Below are positions 52,168 through 61,250 of a stretch of DNA of 64,000 bases, piece by piece (position 1 is the stretch's first letter; every line of letters begins with the position of its first letter). The position numbers were made by a program, and so were the translations under genes. The DNA comes from Cellulomonas fimi. GTDB lineage: Bacteria > Actinomycetota > Actinomycetes > Actinomycetales > Cellulomonadaceae. Location of the stretch: NCBI RefSeq assembly GCF_028527925.1, contig NZ_JAPESW010000001.1, positions 163,780 to 227,779 of the forward strand, given 5' to 3'. The notes below the pieces were generated by a model that worked only from the letters and a program-made list of their open reading frames with translations, ran no database searches and was not told where the DNA came from.

Positions 52168-52784
52168 CCACCGTCCCGACGACGGGTGCACGCCTGCGCT
52201 CGGGCTCCCGCGGCACGGTCGTCGACGAGCGCGACGTGCCCGGCCTGGGCGTCGTCACGACGACCGTCCTCGACCCCGACGGCGACCTCGACACCGTGCA
52301 CGCGTGGGTCACGAAGCCGCACACCGGCTTCTGGGGCCTCGGCGCGCTGACCCGCACGGAGCTGCGCGACACCTACGCGTTCGTCGACGGTCTGCCGAGC
52401 CACCACGCGTTCCTGCTGCGCCGCGACGGCCTGCCCGTCGCGCTGGTGCAGACGTACGAGCCGGAGCACGACCCGGTCGGCGAGGTGTACGACGTGCAGC
52501 CCGGCGACATCGGCCTGCACCTCCTGATCGGCGCGCGCGGCCGCCCCACCCCGCGCTTCTCGACCCTGCTCCTGGGCGCGCTGCTCGACGCGCTGTTCGA
52601 CCCGCCCGCCGTCGCCCGCATCGTCGTCGAGCCCGACGCGCGCAACGACCGCGCGGTCGCGCGCGCCGTGCGTCAGGGGTTCACGCTCGGGCCCGTCGTC
52701 GACCTGCCGACCAAGCGCGCACAGCTCGCGTTCCTCACCCGCGAGTGCTGGACGGAGGTGCGCCCCACGACCCCCGGAGCGTGA
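52164..52784 (+). CDS. desH: Second siderophore acyltransferase (DesH-like, GNAT fold)
   Basis: Encodes 206 aa; the ATG at 52164 overlaps the upstream stop, and GGGAGG precedes it. It shares the RhbD/IucB layout with desC: HAWVTKPHTGFWGLG, LPVALVQTYEPEHD, GDIGLHLLIGARG and VVEPDARNDRAV. Two different acyltransferases in one operon would allow mixed acyl groups on the siderophore. It is the last gene of the operon, and no desE/desF uptake genes follow in the window. Confidence 0.85.
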   Translation: MTTVPTTGARLRSGSRGTVVDERDVPGLGVVTTTVLDPDGDLDTVHAWVTKPHTGFWGLGALTRTELRDTYAFVDGLPSHHAFLLRRDGLPVALVQTYEPEHDPVGEVYDVQPGDIGLHLLIGARGRPTPRFSTLLLGALLDALFDPPAVARIVVEPDARNDRAVARAVRQGFTLGPVVDLPTKRAQLAFLTRECWTEVRPTTPGA

Positions 52785-52879
52785 GGGCGCCCCGGCCGCC
52801 CGAGGATCATCCTTGTCGCGCGCGGCCGAGGGGCGGACGCTGGACGGGTCGGGCGCACGAGGATCGGGGGGACCTCGCC

Positions 52880-53395
52880 ATGGCCGGGACGTCGAGCGAG
52901 CCGGAGCAGCAGCCGCACCTCGGGGCGGTCACGTGGGCGCCGTTGCACGACCGCGCGAGCGCGCTGCGCTCGGTGCGCTGGTGGAGCCTGGCCGGTGGTG
53001 CGGGGTTCGTCGTCGCGGCGTCGGTCGCGGTCGTCGTCGCCGGGACGTCGGCGGACCGCGCGCTCGCGATGTACGGCATCGGCGCCGCGGTGGCGGTGGG
53101 CGCGCTGCTCGTCGGGGTCGGGGTCGGCCTGCTCACGGCGGAGGCCGTCCGCTCCGACGCCTTCGCGGTCGCACCCGCGCCGCACACCTCACCGGACCCG
53201 GACAAGCCGCAGTCGGCCGTGGGCGGGTCGCTGCCCGCGGGGGCGACGCTCGAGCAGCTCGGCACGTTCCTGGGGACGGTGCGTCAGGTGCTGGCGGGGC
53301 TGTCACCGGGCCGCATCTGCACGATGCTGGGCACGATCCTGCTCGTCGTCGGCGCGGCGACCGCGGTGGCGGCGTCGAACCTCCTCGCCGGCTGA
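52880..53395 (+). CDS. Small membrane protein of unknown function
   Basis: Encodes 171 aa; the ATG at 52880 has CGGGGGGA upstream. Three hydrophobic helices (about 34-56, 63-86 and 148-169) surround a polar Pro/Asp/Ser-rich loop. I do not recognise a family. It lies 95 bp after the siderophore operon on the same strand, without an obvious terminator between, so it might be co-expressed; no link in function can be shown. Confidence 0.65.
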   Translation: MAGTSSEPEQQPHLGAVTWAPLHDRASALRSVRWWSLAGGAGFVVAASVAVVVAGTSADRALAMYGIGAAVAVGALLVGVGVGLLTAEAVRSDAFAVAPAPHTSPDPDKPQSAVGGSLPAGATLEQLGTFLGTVRQVLAGLSPGRICTMLGTILLVVGAATAVAASNLLAG

Positions 53396-53424
53396 GCGCC
53401 CGACGACGTCGCCCCAGGGCGGGT

Positions 53425-55227
53425 CTAGCCCGCGGTCTCCGCGGCCTCGAGCCATGCGGCCTCGAGCTCGCCCTTCTCGGCGGCGAGCGTGCGCAGCTCG
53501 GCGTCGAGCGCGAGCACGGCCTGGTGGTCGGTCGCCTGCGCGGCCATCTTGGCGTGCAGGTCCTTCTCGAGGTCGGCGATCCGCGACAGGCGGCGCTCGA
53601 TGCGCGCGATCTCCTTGCGGGCGGCGCGCACCTCGGCCTGGGTGGGTCCCGCGGCCGCGACGGCGTCCCCCGGCACTGGGCTGTCGGCGGCGGGCGAGGT
53701 CGCCGCGGGCGGCTGGGCCTCGCCGGCCGCGTGGCGCAGCTCGAGGTACTGCTCGACGCCTCCGGGCAGGTCGCGGAGCTTCGCGTCGCCGAGCAGCGCG
53801 ACCTGCCGGTCGCACACGCGCTCGAGCAGGTACCGGTCGTGCGAGACGACGACGAGCGTGCCCGGCCAGCCGTCGAGCAGGTCCTCCAGGGCCGCGAGCG
53901 TGTCGGTGTCGAGGTCGTTGGTCGGCTCGTCGAGCAGCAGCACGTTGGGCTCGCCGACGAGCAGCCGCAGCAGCTGCAGGCGCCGCCGCTCACCACCGGA
54001 CAGGTCGCGCACCGGGGTACGCGCACGGTCGCGCGGGAAGCCGAGCCGCTCGACGAGCTGCGACGCGGTGAGCTCCTTGCCGCCGACGACGACCGACCGC
54101 TTCTCGCGCTCGACGACCTCGACGACGCGCAGGTCCGCGAGGTCGTCGAGGTCCTCGACGTCCTGCCGCAGCTCCGCGACGGCGACGGTCTTGCCGCGCT
54201 TGACCCGGCCCGACGTGGGCGCGAGCCGTCCGGCGAGGAGCCGCAGCAGCGTCGTCTTGCCGGCGCCGTTGACGCCGACGACGCCGATCCGGTCGCCCGG
54301 GCCGAGCCGCCAGGTCACGTCGTCGAGCAGCACCTTGTCGCCGAACGCGAGGGTCACGTCCTCGACGTCGAGCACGTCCTTGCCGAGCCGGGCCGTCGCC
54401 ATCCGGGCGAGCTCCATGCGGTCGCGCGGCGGCGGCTCGTCGGCGATGAGCGCGTTCGCGGCGTCGATGCGGAACCGGGGCTTCGACGTGCGGGCCGGTG
54501 CGCCCCGGCGCAACCACGCGAGCTCCTTGCGCAGCAGGTTCTGCCGCTTCTCCTCGGTGGTCGCCGCGGTCCGGGCACGCTCGGCGCGCGCGAGGACATA
54601 GGCCGCGTACCCGCCGTCGTACTGGTCGACGCCCCCGTCGTGCACCTCCCAGGTGCGCGTGCAGACGGCGTCGAGGAACCAGCGGTCGTGCGTCACGACG
54701 ACGAGCGCGCCGGAGCCGCGCGCGTACCGCTCGACGAGGTGCGCCGCGAGCCACGCGACCCCCTCGACGTCGAGGTGGTTCGTCGGCTCGTCGAGCACGA
54801 GGACCTCGTCGTCGCGGACGAGCAGCGCCGCGAGCGCGACCCGACGACGCTGCCCGCCGGACAGGGACGCCACGTCGGCGTCGAGGCCGACGTCGGACAG
54901 CAGGCCCGCGTGCACCGCGCGGATGCGGGCGTCGGACGCCCACTCGTGCGCGTCGGCGGACCCGTGCACCGCGTCGAGCACCGTGCCGGGCGGCAGGTCG
55001 TCGCGCTGGTCGAGGACGGCGACCCGGGCACCGCCCGCGCGCGTGACCCGTCCGGCGTCGGGCTCCTGGAGGCCTGCGAGGACGCGCAGCAGGGTCGACT
55101 TGCCGGCGCCGTTGGGGCCGACGACGCCGATGCGCTGGCCGTCGTCCAGGCCGAGGCTCACCTCGTCGAGGAGCGTGCGCGTGCCGAGCGTGAGGGTGAC
55201 GCGGTCCGCGCCGAGCAGGTGAGCCAT
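53425..55227 (-). CDS. ABC-F family ATPase, Uup-like
   Basis: Encodes 600 aa with two ABC cassettes and no membrane domain, as in ABC-F proteins that act on the ribosome. Walker A sites are GPNGAGKSTLL (near 40) and GVNGAGKTTLL (near 314). Signatures are LSGGQRRRVALA and LSGGERRRLQLL, with Walker B ending LDEPTNHLD and LDEPTNDLD. The C-terminal 70 residues form a coiled coil (EVRAARKEIARIERRLSRI), the Uup-type tail that binds DNA or ribosome in homologues. The start at 55227 has little SD. It is downstream of ispE on the same strand, an order common in actinobacteria. Confidence 0.93.
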   Translation of the reverse strand: MAHLLGADRVTLTLGTRTLLDEVSLGLDDGQRIGVVGPNGAGKSTLLRVLAGLQEPDAGRVTRAGGARVAVLDQRDDLPPGTVLDAVHGSADAHEWASDARIRAVHAGLLSDVGLDADVASLSGGQRRRVALAALLVRDDEVLVLDEPTNHLDVEGVAWLAAHLVERYARGSGALVVVTHDRWFLDAVCTRTWEVHDGGVDQYDGGYAAYVLARAERARTAATTEEKRQNLLRKELAWLRRGAPARTSKPRFRIDAANALIADEPPPRDRMELARMATARLGKDVLDVEDVTLAFGDKVLLDDVTWRLGPGDRIGVVGVNGAGKTTLLRLLAGRLAPTSGRVKRGKTVAVAELRQDVEDLDDLADLRVVEVVEREKRSVVVGGKELTASQLVERLGFPRDRARTPVRDLSGGERRRLQLLRLLVGEPNVLLLDEPTNDLDTDTLAALEDLLDGWPGTLVVVSHDRYLLERVCDRQVALLGDAKLRDLPGGVEQYLELRHAAGEAQPPAATSPAADSPVPGDAVAAAGPTQAEVRAARKEIARIERRLSRIADLEKDLHAKMAAQATDHQAVLALDAELRTLAAEKGELEAAWLEAAETAG

Positions 55228-55312
55228 CGAGGCGACAGGCTACCCGTCGCTCCCGGCCGCTCGACGACGGCCCTGGTCAGGCCCTGTGCGGGCCCGGTGC
55301 CGACGACGCCGG

Positions 55313-56257
55313 TCAGTCCGTCGCCGACACCACCCGCGCGCCGGCAACCGGACCGGCGGCCGTGAGGACACGGTCCGCGACGCCCGACGCCGTGAACGCG
55401 GCCGCGAGGACGAGCGCGTGCTGCCGGCTGCGCGCGAGCGCGGCGACCGTCGGGCCGGACCCGCTGACGATGACGCCGAGCGCGCCCGCGTCCTCGGCGA
55501 CGGCCAGCGGCTCGGCGAGCCCGGGGTCGAGCTCGAGGGCCGCCATCTGCAGGTCGTTGTGCAGCGCGGCACCGAGCGCGCGGGCGTCACCGGCGCGCAG
55601 CGCCTGCATGAGCGGCACGTCGGCCTCGGGGTCCGGCTCGTCGAGGTCGTCGTGCCCGTGCAGCTCGTCGAACGCGCGGTACACCGCGGGGGTCGACAGG
55701 CCACGGTGCTGCACCGCGAACGCCCAGTGGAACTCGCCGCGCGTGAGGGCCGGCGTCAGCAGGTGCCCGCGACCGGACCCGACGGCGGTGTGGCCGGTCA
55801 AGGAGAACGGCACGTCGGACCCGAGGCTCGCGGCGAGGTCCAGCAGGTCGTCACGGCTCAGGCCGGTCCGCCACAGCGCGTCGCACGCCACGAGCGCGGC
55901 CGCGGCGTCGGCGGACCCGCCCGCCATGCCGCCCGCGACGGGCACGTCCTTGACGACGTGCAGGTGCACGCCGGTGTCGATCCCGACGCGCTCGGCGAGC
56001 AGCCGCGCGGCCTGGAGCGCCAGGTTGCCGTCATCGGTCGGCACGATCTCCGCCTGCGGGCCGCTCACGCTGAGCTCGAAGCCCTCGGACGGCGTCGCGA
56101 CGACCTCCTCGAAGACGCCGACCGCCTGGAACACCGTCGACAGGGGGTGGTAGCCGTCCTCGTCGCGCGGACCGACGCGCAGCGACAGGTTGATCTTCCC
56201 GGGCGCGCGGACCCTGACCTCGTGCTCGGGCAGCGGGGCCACGGGGGTCAGCGTCAC
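55313..56257 (-). CDS. ispE: 4-diphosphocytidyl-2-C-methyl-D-erythritol kinase
   Basis: Encodes 314 aa from a GTG overlapping the rsmA stop (GTGA, 56254-56257). It is a GHMP kinase of the MEP isoprenoid pathway, phosphorylating CDP-methylerythritol. Motifs are [13 protein letters not shown], the ATP loop [18 protein letters not shown] and the C-terminal [11 protein letters not shown]. Adjacency to rsmA is widely conserved. Confidence 0.96.
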   Translation of the reverse strand: MTLTPVAPLPEHEVRVRAPGKINLSLRVGPRDEDGYHPLSTVFQAVGVFEEVVATPSEGFELSVSGPQAEIVPTDDGNLALQAARLLAERVGIDTGVHLHVVKDVPVAGGMAGGSADAAAALVACDALWRTGLSRDDLLDLAASLGSDVPFSLTGHTAVGSGRGHLLTPALTRGEFHWAFAVQHRGLSTPAVYRAFDELHGHDDLDEPDPEADVPLMQALRAGDARALGAALHNDLQMAALELDPGLAEPLAVAEDAGALGVIVSGSGPTVAALARSRQHALVLAAAFTASGVADRVLTAAGPVAGARVVSATD

Positions 56258-57207
56258 GGCTCCACTGTGCCAGGTCGCCCAGGGGCTGCGCCCGCGGGGG
56301 ACGCCAGCCGCTCGGCGATGCGCGCGAACGCCTCGATGTCGAGCCGCTCGCCCCGGGCCTGCGGGTCCACGCCCGCGGCGACCAGCGCGGCCTGTGCGGC
56401 GTCGGCCGACCCCGCGAGCGTCGCGAGGGCCGGGCGCAGCATCTTGCGCCGCTGGGCGAACGCCGCGTCGACGACGGCGAACACGTCCTCGCGGGTCGCG
56501 GTCGTCGTCGGCGGCTCGCGCCGGTCGAGCCGGACCAGCGCGGAGTCGACGTTCGGCACGGGCCAGAACACGCTGCGGCCGACGGTCGCGGTGCGACGCG
56601 CGTGCGTGTACCAGGCGGCCTTCGCCGACGGCACGCCGTACGTGCGGCTGCCCGGGGGGGCGGCGAGGCGGTCGGCGACCTCCGCCTGCACCATGACGAG
56701 CGCGCGCTCGAGGGAGTCGAACCGCTCGAGGAACGTGAGCAGCACGGGCACGGACACGTTGTACGGGAGGTTGGCGACGAGGGCGACCGGCGGCGTGCCG
56801 GGGAGCTCGCGCACCTCGAGCGCGTCGCGCAGCACGACCGTGAGGCGGTCGCGGCCGTCCGCGTCGCGCAGCACCACGACGGGTGAGCCGTCCACGTCGT
56901 CGGCCTGCTCCGCCGTGAGCCCCGGGACGTGCTCCGCGACCGTGCTCGGCAGCAGCCGGGCCAGGACCGGGTCGATCTCGACGGCGACGACGTCCGCGTC
57001 CGCCTCGAGCAGCCCGAGCGTCAGCGACCCCAGCCCGGGTCCCACCTCGACGACACGCTCCCCCGGTCCGACGTCGGCCTGTCGCACGATCTTGCGGACC
57101 GTGCCCGCGTCGAGCACGAAGTTCTGCCCGAGGGTCTTGGTGGGCCGGACCCCGGCCCGCTCGGCGAGCGCCCGGATCTCCGCAGGCCCGAGCAGCGAGG
57201 TCGACAT
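56254..57207 (-). CDS. rsmA: 16S rRNA (adenine1518/1519-N6)-dimethyltransferase
   Basis: Encodes 317 aa (KsgA). It dimethylates two adjacent adenines in helix 45 of 16S rRNA late in 30S assembly. Conserved elements are [19 protein letters not shown], the SAM loop [20 protein letters not shown], the catalytic [11 protein letters not shown], and the C-terminal [15 protein letters not shown] at 57207. It is coupled to ispE and lies downstream of rpfB with a terminator between. Confidence 0.97.
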   Translation of the reverse strand: MSTSLLGPAEIRALAERAGVRPTKTLGQNFVLDAGTVRKIVRQADVGPGERVVEVGPGLGSLTLGLLEADADVVAVEIDPVLARLLPSTVAEHVPGLTAEQADDVDGSPVVVLRDADGRDRLTVVLRDALEVRELPGTPPVALVANLPYNVSVPVLLTFLERFDSLERALVMVQAEVADRLAAPPGSRTYGVPSAKAAWYTHARRTATVGRSVFWPVPNVDSALVRLDRREPPTTTATREDVFAVVDAAFAQRRKMLRPALATLAGSADAAQAALVAAGVDPQARGERLDIEAFARIAERLASPAGAAPGRPGTVEP

Positions 57208-57243
57208 GGCGAAGAGCCTAGGCGCTCGGGCGGGGACGCCGAC

Positions 57244-57272
57244 GCCCGCCGACCCCGGTCGGGGTGGCGGGC
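57244..57272 (-). terminator. Terminator between rpfB and rsmA
   Basis: GCCCGCC and GGCGGGC arms continue, after a one-base bulge, into ACCCC and GGGGT around a GGTC loop. It lies 40 nt past the rpfB stop. Confidence 0.65.
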
Positions 57273-57286
57273 GCCGGGCACGCGCT

Positions 57287-57318
57287 GCGTCAGGAGCGCG
57301 TCAGGAGTGCGTCAGGAG
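57287..57318. repeat. Triplicated GCGTCAGGAG across the rpfB stop codon
   Basis: Three head-to-tail copies of GCGTCAGGAG with an 11-bp period. On the coding strand each contains a TGA. The first on that strand is the actual stop, so the array places stop triplets at 57312, 57301 and 57290, in different frames. It probably arose by slippage; its effect is uncertain. Confidence 0.6.
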
Positions 57319-58571
57319 AAGAGGTACTTGCCGCAGTGGGGCCACTGGCCCGCACCCGAGCGGTTGTACAGCATCTTCGCGCGCGCGGTCTGCTCGTCGG
57401 GGCTGGCCTGGGACGGGAGACCGGCACCGCCGACTGCCTGCCAGGTCGCCACCGAGAACTGGTAGAGGCCGTGGTACTTGCCGGTCGACGACACGGCCGT
57501 CGGGTTGCCGCCCGACTCGCACTTCGCGAGCGCGGCCCAGTTGAGCGAGTCGGCGCTGCCGCCCGCGGTGATCGGGCCGGCGGCGGCCGTCGAGCCGGAC
57601 GACGTCGCCTTGGGCGCCGGCGCCGGACGAGCCTTGGTGCCCGTCTTCACGAGCTCGTCGACCGGGGCCTGCGTGACCTGGTCGGACACCGTCTCGCGGG
57701 CCGTCTCGACGCCGTCCACGGTGGTGACGCGCTCGACGAGCGTGCGCACGCCGGGGACGCCCGCGACGGCGACCTTGCGCTGGCCGGTGTAGAGGTTCGC
57801 GTCCTCCTGCGTGCTCGACGCGAACGGCACCTCGTGCGTCGAGGAGACCTCCTGCACGACGACGCGGTTCACGACGACCTGCACGCGCCCCTCGGGCGTC
57901 TGCCGGACGGACACGCGGTCGAGCGGGTTCAGCGTGATGCCGAGCTCGCCGAGCACCTGCGCGACGCGCGCGTCGCCGTCGGGCGTCTGGAGCGTCCGGC
58001 CGTCGACGAGGACGTCGGCCGAGCCGTGCAGCGTGAGGTCGAGCGCGAGCTCGGGGCGACCGCCGGCGGCGGACCGCGACGCGACGAGCGCGACGTCGTC
58101 CGCACGGGACGCGAGGGTGTCGAGCGCCTCGTCGGCGGTGATCGCGGTCGTCCAGACGGACTTCTCGCTGCCGTCGAGGGAGACGGTCACCTGGCGCGCG
58201 TGCCGCACGACGACGTCCGCACCCTCGGCGAGCGCGCCGCTCGGGGTCACGACGTCGCGCTCGCCGAGCTGGACGCCGTGCTCGGCGAGCAGGCCGTCGA
58301 CCGAGCCGGCGAACGTCGTGACGCGCACGACCTCGCCGTCGACGTCGAGCGTCACGGACTTGTTGGCGTGGGCGTAGCCGGCCGTCGCGCCACCCACGAG
58401 GATGACGGTGGCGGCGGCGACGAGCGGGACCAGGCGACGACCGGACCGGAGGCCCTTCGTCTCGGCGCCCTGACCGTCGGTGGCGGCGGTCGGGGTGTCG
58501 TCCCCCGGGGTCTCGGGGGACTCGGCGCGGGTGCGCGCGAAGGGACTGCGGATTCGGGTCGTGAAGGTCAC
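57312..58571 (-). CDS. rpfB: Resuscitation-promoting factor, RpfB type
   Basis: Encodes 419 aa from a GTG with CTGGAG upstream. A cytoplasmic/basic start and a membrane segment (about 47-66) are followed by three DUF348 repeats (the first starting SVTLDVDGEVVRVTTF), a G5 domain (about 235-310) and, after a Ser/Ala linker, the C-terminal Rpf transglycosylase domain (WAALAKCESGGN with the catalytic Glu, YHGLYQFSVATWQAVGG). It cleaves peptidoglycan glycan strands outside the cell and promotes exit from dormancy. An MtrA-like direct repeat lies 250 bp upstream. Confidence 0.94.
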   Translation of the reverse strand: MTFTTRIRSPFARTRAESPETPGDDTPTAATDGQGAETKGLRSGRRLVPLVAAATVILVGGATAGYAHANKSVTLDVDGEVVRVTTFAGSVDGLLAEHGVQLGERDVVTPSGALAEGADVVVRHARQVTVSLDGSEKSVWTTAITADEALDTLASRADDVALVASRSAAGGRPELALDLTLHGSADVLVDGRTLQTPDGDARVAQVLGELGITLNPLDRVSVRQTPEGRVQVVVNRVVVQEVSSTHEVPFASSTQEDANLYTGQRKVAVAGVPGVRTLVERVTTVDGVETARETVSDQVTQAPVDELVKTGTKARPAPAPKATSSGSTAAAGPITAGGSADSLNWAALAKCESGGNPTAVSSTGKYHGLYQFSVATWQAVGGAGLPSQASPDEQTARAKMLYNRSGAGQWPHCGKYLFS

Positions 58572-58926
58572 GGGGCTCCAGCCGTCGTCGTGCCCGGGCA
58601 CGGGGTCCAGGTCGCGCCCCGCAGGGCACCCGGTGGGCACGCGGCGCGAGGCGCACACGCGGGAGGTCGGCCCTCGGGCCGTCCCCCACCGGTCCCGGAT
58701 CCCCGATCCGGCCGTCGTGACGGCTGTTGTCCGAGCCGTCGCACGGTCCCGCGCACCGCTTCCCGGCCACCGTGCGTCACATGCACACAGGGGCCGGAAC
58801 GGGCAGGACCGACACGCGACCGTAACGGAACCGTGACAGATCTCCAACCCCGCGCCGGGGTGCGACGGGGGTGAAAGAGGTCGCACCGGGGCGTCCCTGC
58901 AGGTCAGGGACGTGCACCCGCGGGCG
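58572..58926 (-). other. 355-bp upstream region of rpfB
   Basis: No gene is supported. It contains the MtrA-like repeat (58820-58837) and a CTTTCACCCCC sequence (minus strand, about 58866-58876) similar to the EPS box. A long leader of over 200 nt may lie between the repeat and the start. I looked for a c-di-AMP (ydaO) riboswitch, known upstream of rpf genes, and could not recognise one with confidence. Confidence 0.4.
58820..58837. promoter_or_regulatory. MtrA-like direct repeat upstream of rpfB
   Basis: CCGTAAC (58820-58826) and CCGTGAC (58831-58837) form a direct repeat with an 11-nt period. On the gene strand it reads GTCAC-N6-GTTAC, the layout of MtrA sites described at actinobacterial cell-wall hydrolase genes. 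The same element with the same spacing occurs at 60203-60220. Confidence 0.55.
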
Positions 58927-60117
58927 TCAGTACCAGCCCTTGGCCTGGCTGTGCGCCCACGCGCCGCACGGCGTGCCGTACCGGCCGCCGATGTAGTTGA
59001 GACCCCAGGTGATCTGCGTCGCGGGGTTCGTCTGCCAGTCCGCGCCCACCGTCGCCATCTTCGAGCCCGGCAGCGCCTGCGGGATGCCGTACGCACCCGA
59101 CGACTTGTTCTCCGCGGTGACGCGCCAGCCGCTCTCCTTGTTCCAGAGCGCCAGCAGGCAGGCGAACTGGTCGTCGCCCCAGCCGCGCGCCGCGGCCATC
59201 TCCTTGCCCATCGCCTGCGCCGTGCCCGGCTCGACGGCGACCGTCGACGGGTCGGGCAGCTCCGCGGTGCCGACACGCACGACCTGCGTCACGGGCGGCG
59301 TGGTGACGACCGACGTGATCGGCGTCCGGCCGACCACGACACCCCCGACCACCTGGAGCTCGTAGGTCGTGGTGCGCACGCCCGCGCGGCCCTTGGTCTT
59401 CACGACCTTGTTGCCCTTGACCAGCGTCGGGTCCTCGACCTCATGCGTCTCGAACGGCATCGCCTCGGTGAGGGTCTCCCCGCCCGTGCCCGCCCGCGTG
59501 ACCATCACCACGAGACCGTCGACCGCCGTCGCGTCGAGCGGCACCGAGAGCTTGTCGCCCTCGTTCAGCACGAGACCGACGTCCTTGAGCGCGTCCCGGA
59601 CGACCGCGGCGCTGCTCAGGCCGTCGATGACCTGCCCGTCGACGACCAGGTGGATGGTCTTGAGGGTCGACACCCGGAGCACGTCGCCGCGCTCGAGCGC
59701 CGAGCCGCGGGACGCCGACAGCCGCACCTCGCCCTCGCGCAGTCCGAGCCCGTCGACGGCCTCGCCGACGGTCAGCGCCGTGCTCCAGACCGTGCGCTCC
59801 TCGCCGTCGACCTCGACCTGCAGCTCGCGGCCGTGCCGCACGACGATCTGCCCGCCGCGCGCGACCGGGTCGCCGAGCGACGGCGCGACGAGGTCCCGCT
59901 CGCCGACCTCGACGTCGCTGCTCTCGAGCACGTCCGCGACCGTCCGGCCGAACGCCTGCACCTCGACGGCCCGGCCGTCGACGTCGAGCGTGACCTCCTT
60001 GTGGAGCACCGCGAACGCACTCGTCACACCGACGACGAGCGCCAGGACCACGGCCCGCGCGACGGCGGGCAGCGCGCGCGACCGCGCGGCGGTCACGGGC
60101 GGGTGGTCAGGGCGCAC
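58927..60117 (-). CDS. DUF348/G5-domain lytic transglycosylase-like cell-wall hydrolase
   Basis: Encodes 396 aa from a GTG with GAAGGA upstream. A membrane segment (about 18-38) precedes three DUF348 repeats (first HKEVTLDVDGRAVEVQAF) and a G5 domain (about 205-285). The C-terminal domain differs from its neighbour rpfB: WNKESGWRVTAENKSSGAYG and GLNYIGGRYGTPCGAW mark an SLT/goose-lysozyme-like transglycosylase, with Glu in KESGW as likely catalyst. It looks like a duplicated rpfB frame with a swapped catalytic domain. It acts on peptidoglycan outside the membrane. An MtrA-like repeat lies about 90 bp upstream. Confidence 0.9.
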   Translation of the reverse strand: MRPDHPPVTAARSRALPAVARAVVLALVVGVTSAFAVLHKEVTLDVDGRAVEVQAFGRTVADVLESSDVEVGERDLVAPSLGDPVARGGQIVVRHGRELQVEVDGEERTVWSTALTVGEAVDGLGLREGEVRLSASRGSALERGDVLRVSTLKTIHLVVDGQVIDGLSSAAVVRDALKDVGLVLNEGDKLSVPLDATAVDGLVVMVTRAGTGGETLTEAMPFETHEVEDPTLVKGNKVVKTKGRAGVRTTTYELQVVGGVVVGRTPITSVVTTPPVTQVVRVGTAELPDPSTVAVEPGTAQAMGKEMAAARGWGDDQFACLLALWNKESGWRVTAENKSSGAYGIPQALPGSKMATVGADWQTNPATQITWGLNYIGGRYGTPCGAWAHSQAKGWY

Positions 60118-60202
60118 GCGGTGAGTCCTTCGGGCCGGGAGGGGACGGCCTGGGCGGCCCTCGCGGACCGCCCTGGGGCGACCGTCGTGGACGCCTGTCC
60201 GA

Positions 60203-60220
60203 CCGTAACCGATCCGTGAC
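60203..60220. promoter_or_regulatory. MtrA-like direct repeat upstream of the second hydrolase
   Basis: CCGTAAC (60203-60209) and CCGTGAC (60214-60220), the same two heptamers with the same 11-nt period as at rpfB, about 90 bp upstream of the GTG at 60117. Matching sites at two related genes suggest co-regulation. Confidence 0.55.
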
Positions 60221-60298
60221 CCGGCCGACCACCTGCGGCCGGACGTCGGACACCGGTCGAGCGACCGCCCGCGGGGACGTGACCGGCTCGTCGCGACG

Positions 60299-61249
60299 TC
60301 ACCAGGGACCGTAGACCCGCTCCGCCGTCGCGGACACGCCCGCGCACACGTCCTCGAGCGACCGCTCCGTCACCTCGGCCACCGTGCGGACCGTCCCGGG
60401 CAGCAGGTAGGGCGCGTTCGGCCGGCCGCGGAACGGGTGGACCGTCAGGTACGGAGCGTCCGTCTCGACCATGAGCAGCTCGGGCGGCACCTCGCGCAGC
60501 GCCGCGCGCAGGTCGTCGTTCGGCCCGAACGACACCGGCCCCGCGAACGACAGGAACCATCCGTGCGACACCGCGAGGCGCGCCAGCTCGGCGTCACCCG
60601 AGAAGCAGTGGAACACCGTCCGCTCGGGCGCGCCGTCGGCCAGCAGCACCTCGACGACCTCGGCGTGCGCGTCCCGGTCGTGGATCTGCAGCGCGAGCCC
60701 GAGCTCCTTGGCGAGCGCGACGTGCGCCCGGAACGCCTCGCGCTGCACCTCACGACCCCGCGGGCCGGCCCGGAAGAAGTCCAGCCCGGTCTCCCCGATC
60801 GCCCGCACGCGCGGGGTCGCACGCGCGACCGCCGCGACCCGGGCGAGCGCCTCGTCGAGACGGACGTCCTCGTGCACGAACCGCGGCTCGGGAGGGAGCC
60901 CGTCGGGCGCCACCTCACGGACGCCCGCGTGCAGCACCGCCTCGTTGGGGTGGATCGCGACGGCCCCCAGCAACGCCGGGTGCGCCTGCACGAGATCCGC
61001 CGTCAGCACCACCGACTCGTAGTCGCAGCCGACCTGCACCATCCGGTCCACGCCGACCGCCGTCGCCCGGGCCAGGTGGTCGTCGAGCGCCGGTGCGGGT
61101 GCGTCCGGCACCGCGACGCCGTCGTCCGACCGCTGCCAGCCGTCGGCCACCCACCCCAGCACCGACTCGAGGTGCGTGTGGTTGTCGACGACCGGCAGCG
61201 GCAGCGGCTCCGGGGGCGGCGGCCAGCCGCGGTCGCGCGTGCGCGCCAC
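60299..61249 (-). CDS. tatD: TatD family metal-dependent hydrolase
   Basis: Encodes 316 aa from a GTG one nt after the metG stop. The TIM-barrel metallo-hydrolase motifs are present: VVDNHTHLES (metal His pair), AIHPNEAVLHAG, AIGETGLDFF, LQIHDRDAH, VFHCFSGDAEL and LLMVETDAPYL. Homologues are 3'-5' DNases or quality-control hydrolases. The metG-tatD-rpfB-rsmA-ispE order matches mycobacteria. It is probably co-transcribed with metG. Confidence 0.94.
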   Translation of the reverse strand: MARTRDRGWPPPPEPLPLPVVDNHTHLESVLGWVADGWQRSDDGVAVPDAPAPALDDHLARATAVGVDRMVQVGCDYESVVLTADLVQAHPALLGAVAIHPNEAVLHAGVREVAPDGLPPEPRFVHEDVRLDEALARVAAVARATPRVRAIGETGLDFFRAGPRGREVQREAFRAHVALAKELGLALQIHDRDAHAEVVEVLLADGAPERTVFHCFSGDAELARLAVSHGWFLSFAGPVSFGPNDDLRAALREVPPELLMVETDAPYLTVHPFRGRPNAPYLLPGTVRTVAEVTERSLEDVCAGVSATAERVYGPW

Positions 61250-61250
61250 G

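Noticed and set aside
58572..58926. A c-di-AMP (ydaO) riboswitch upstream of rpfB
   Set aside because: The family is known at this place in actinobacteria, but I could not match its conserved core in the leader. A covariance-model search would decide.
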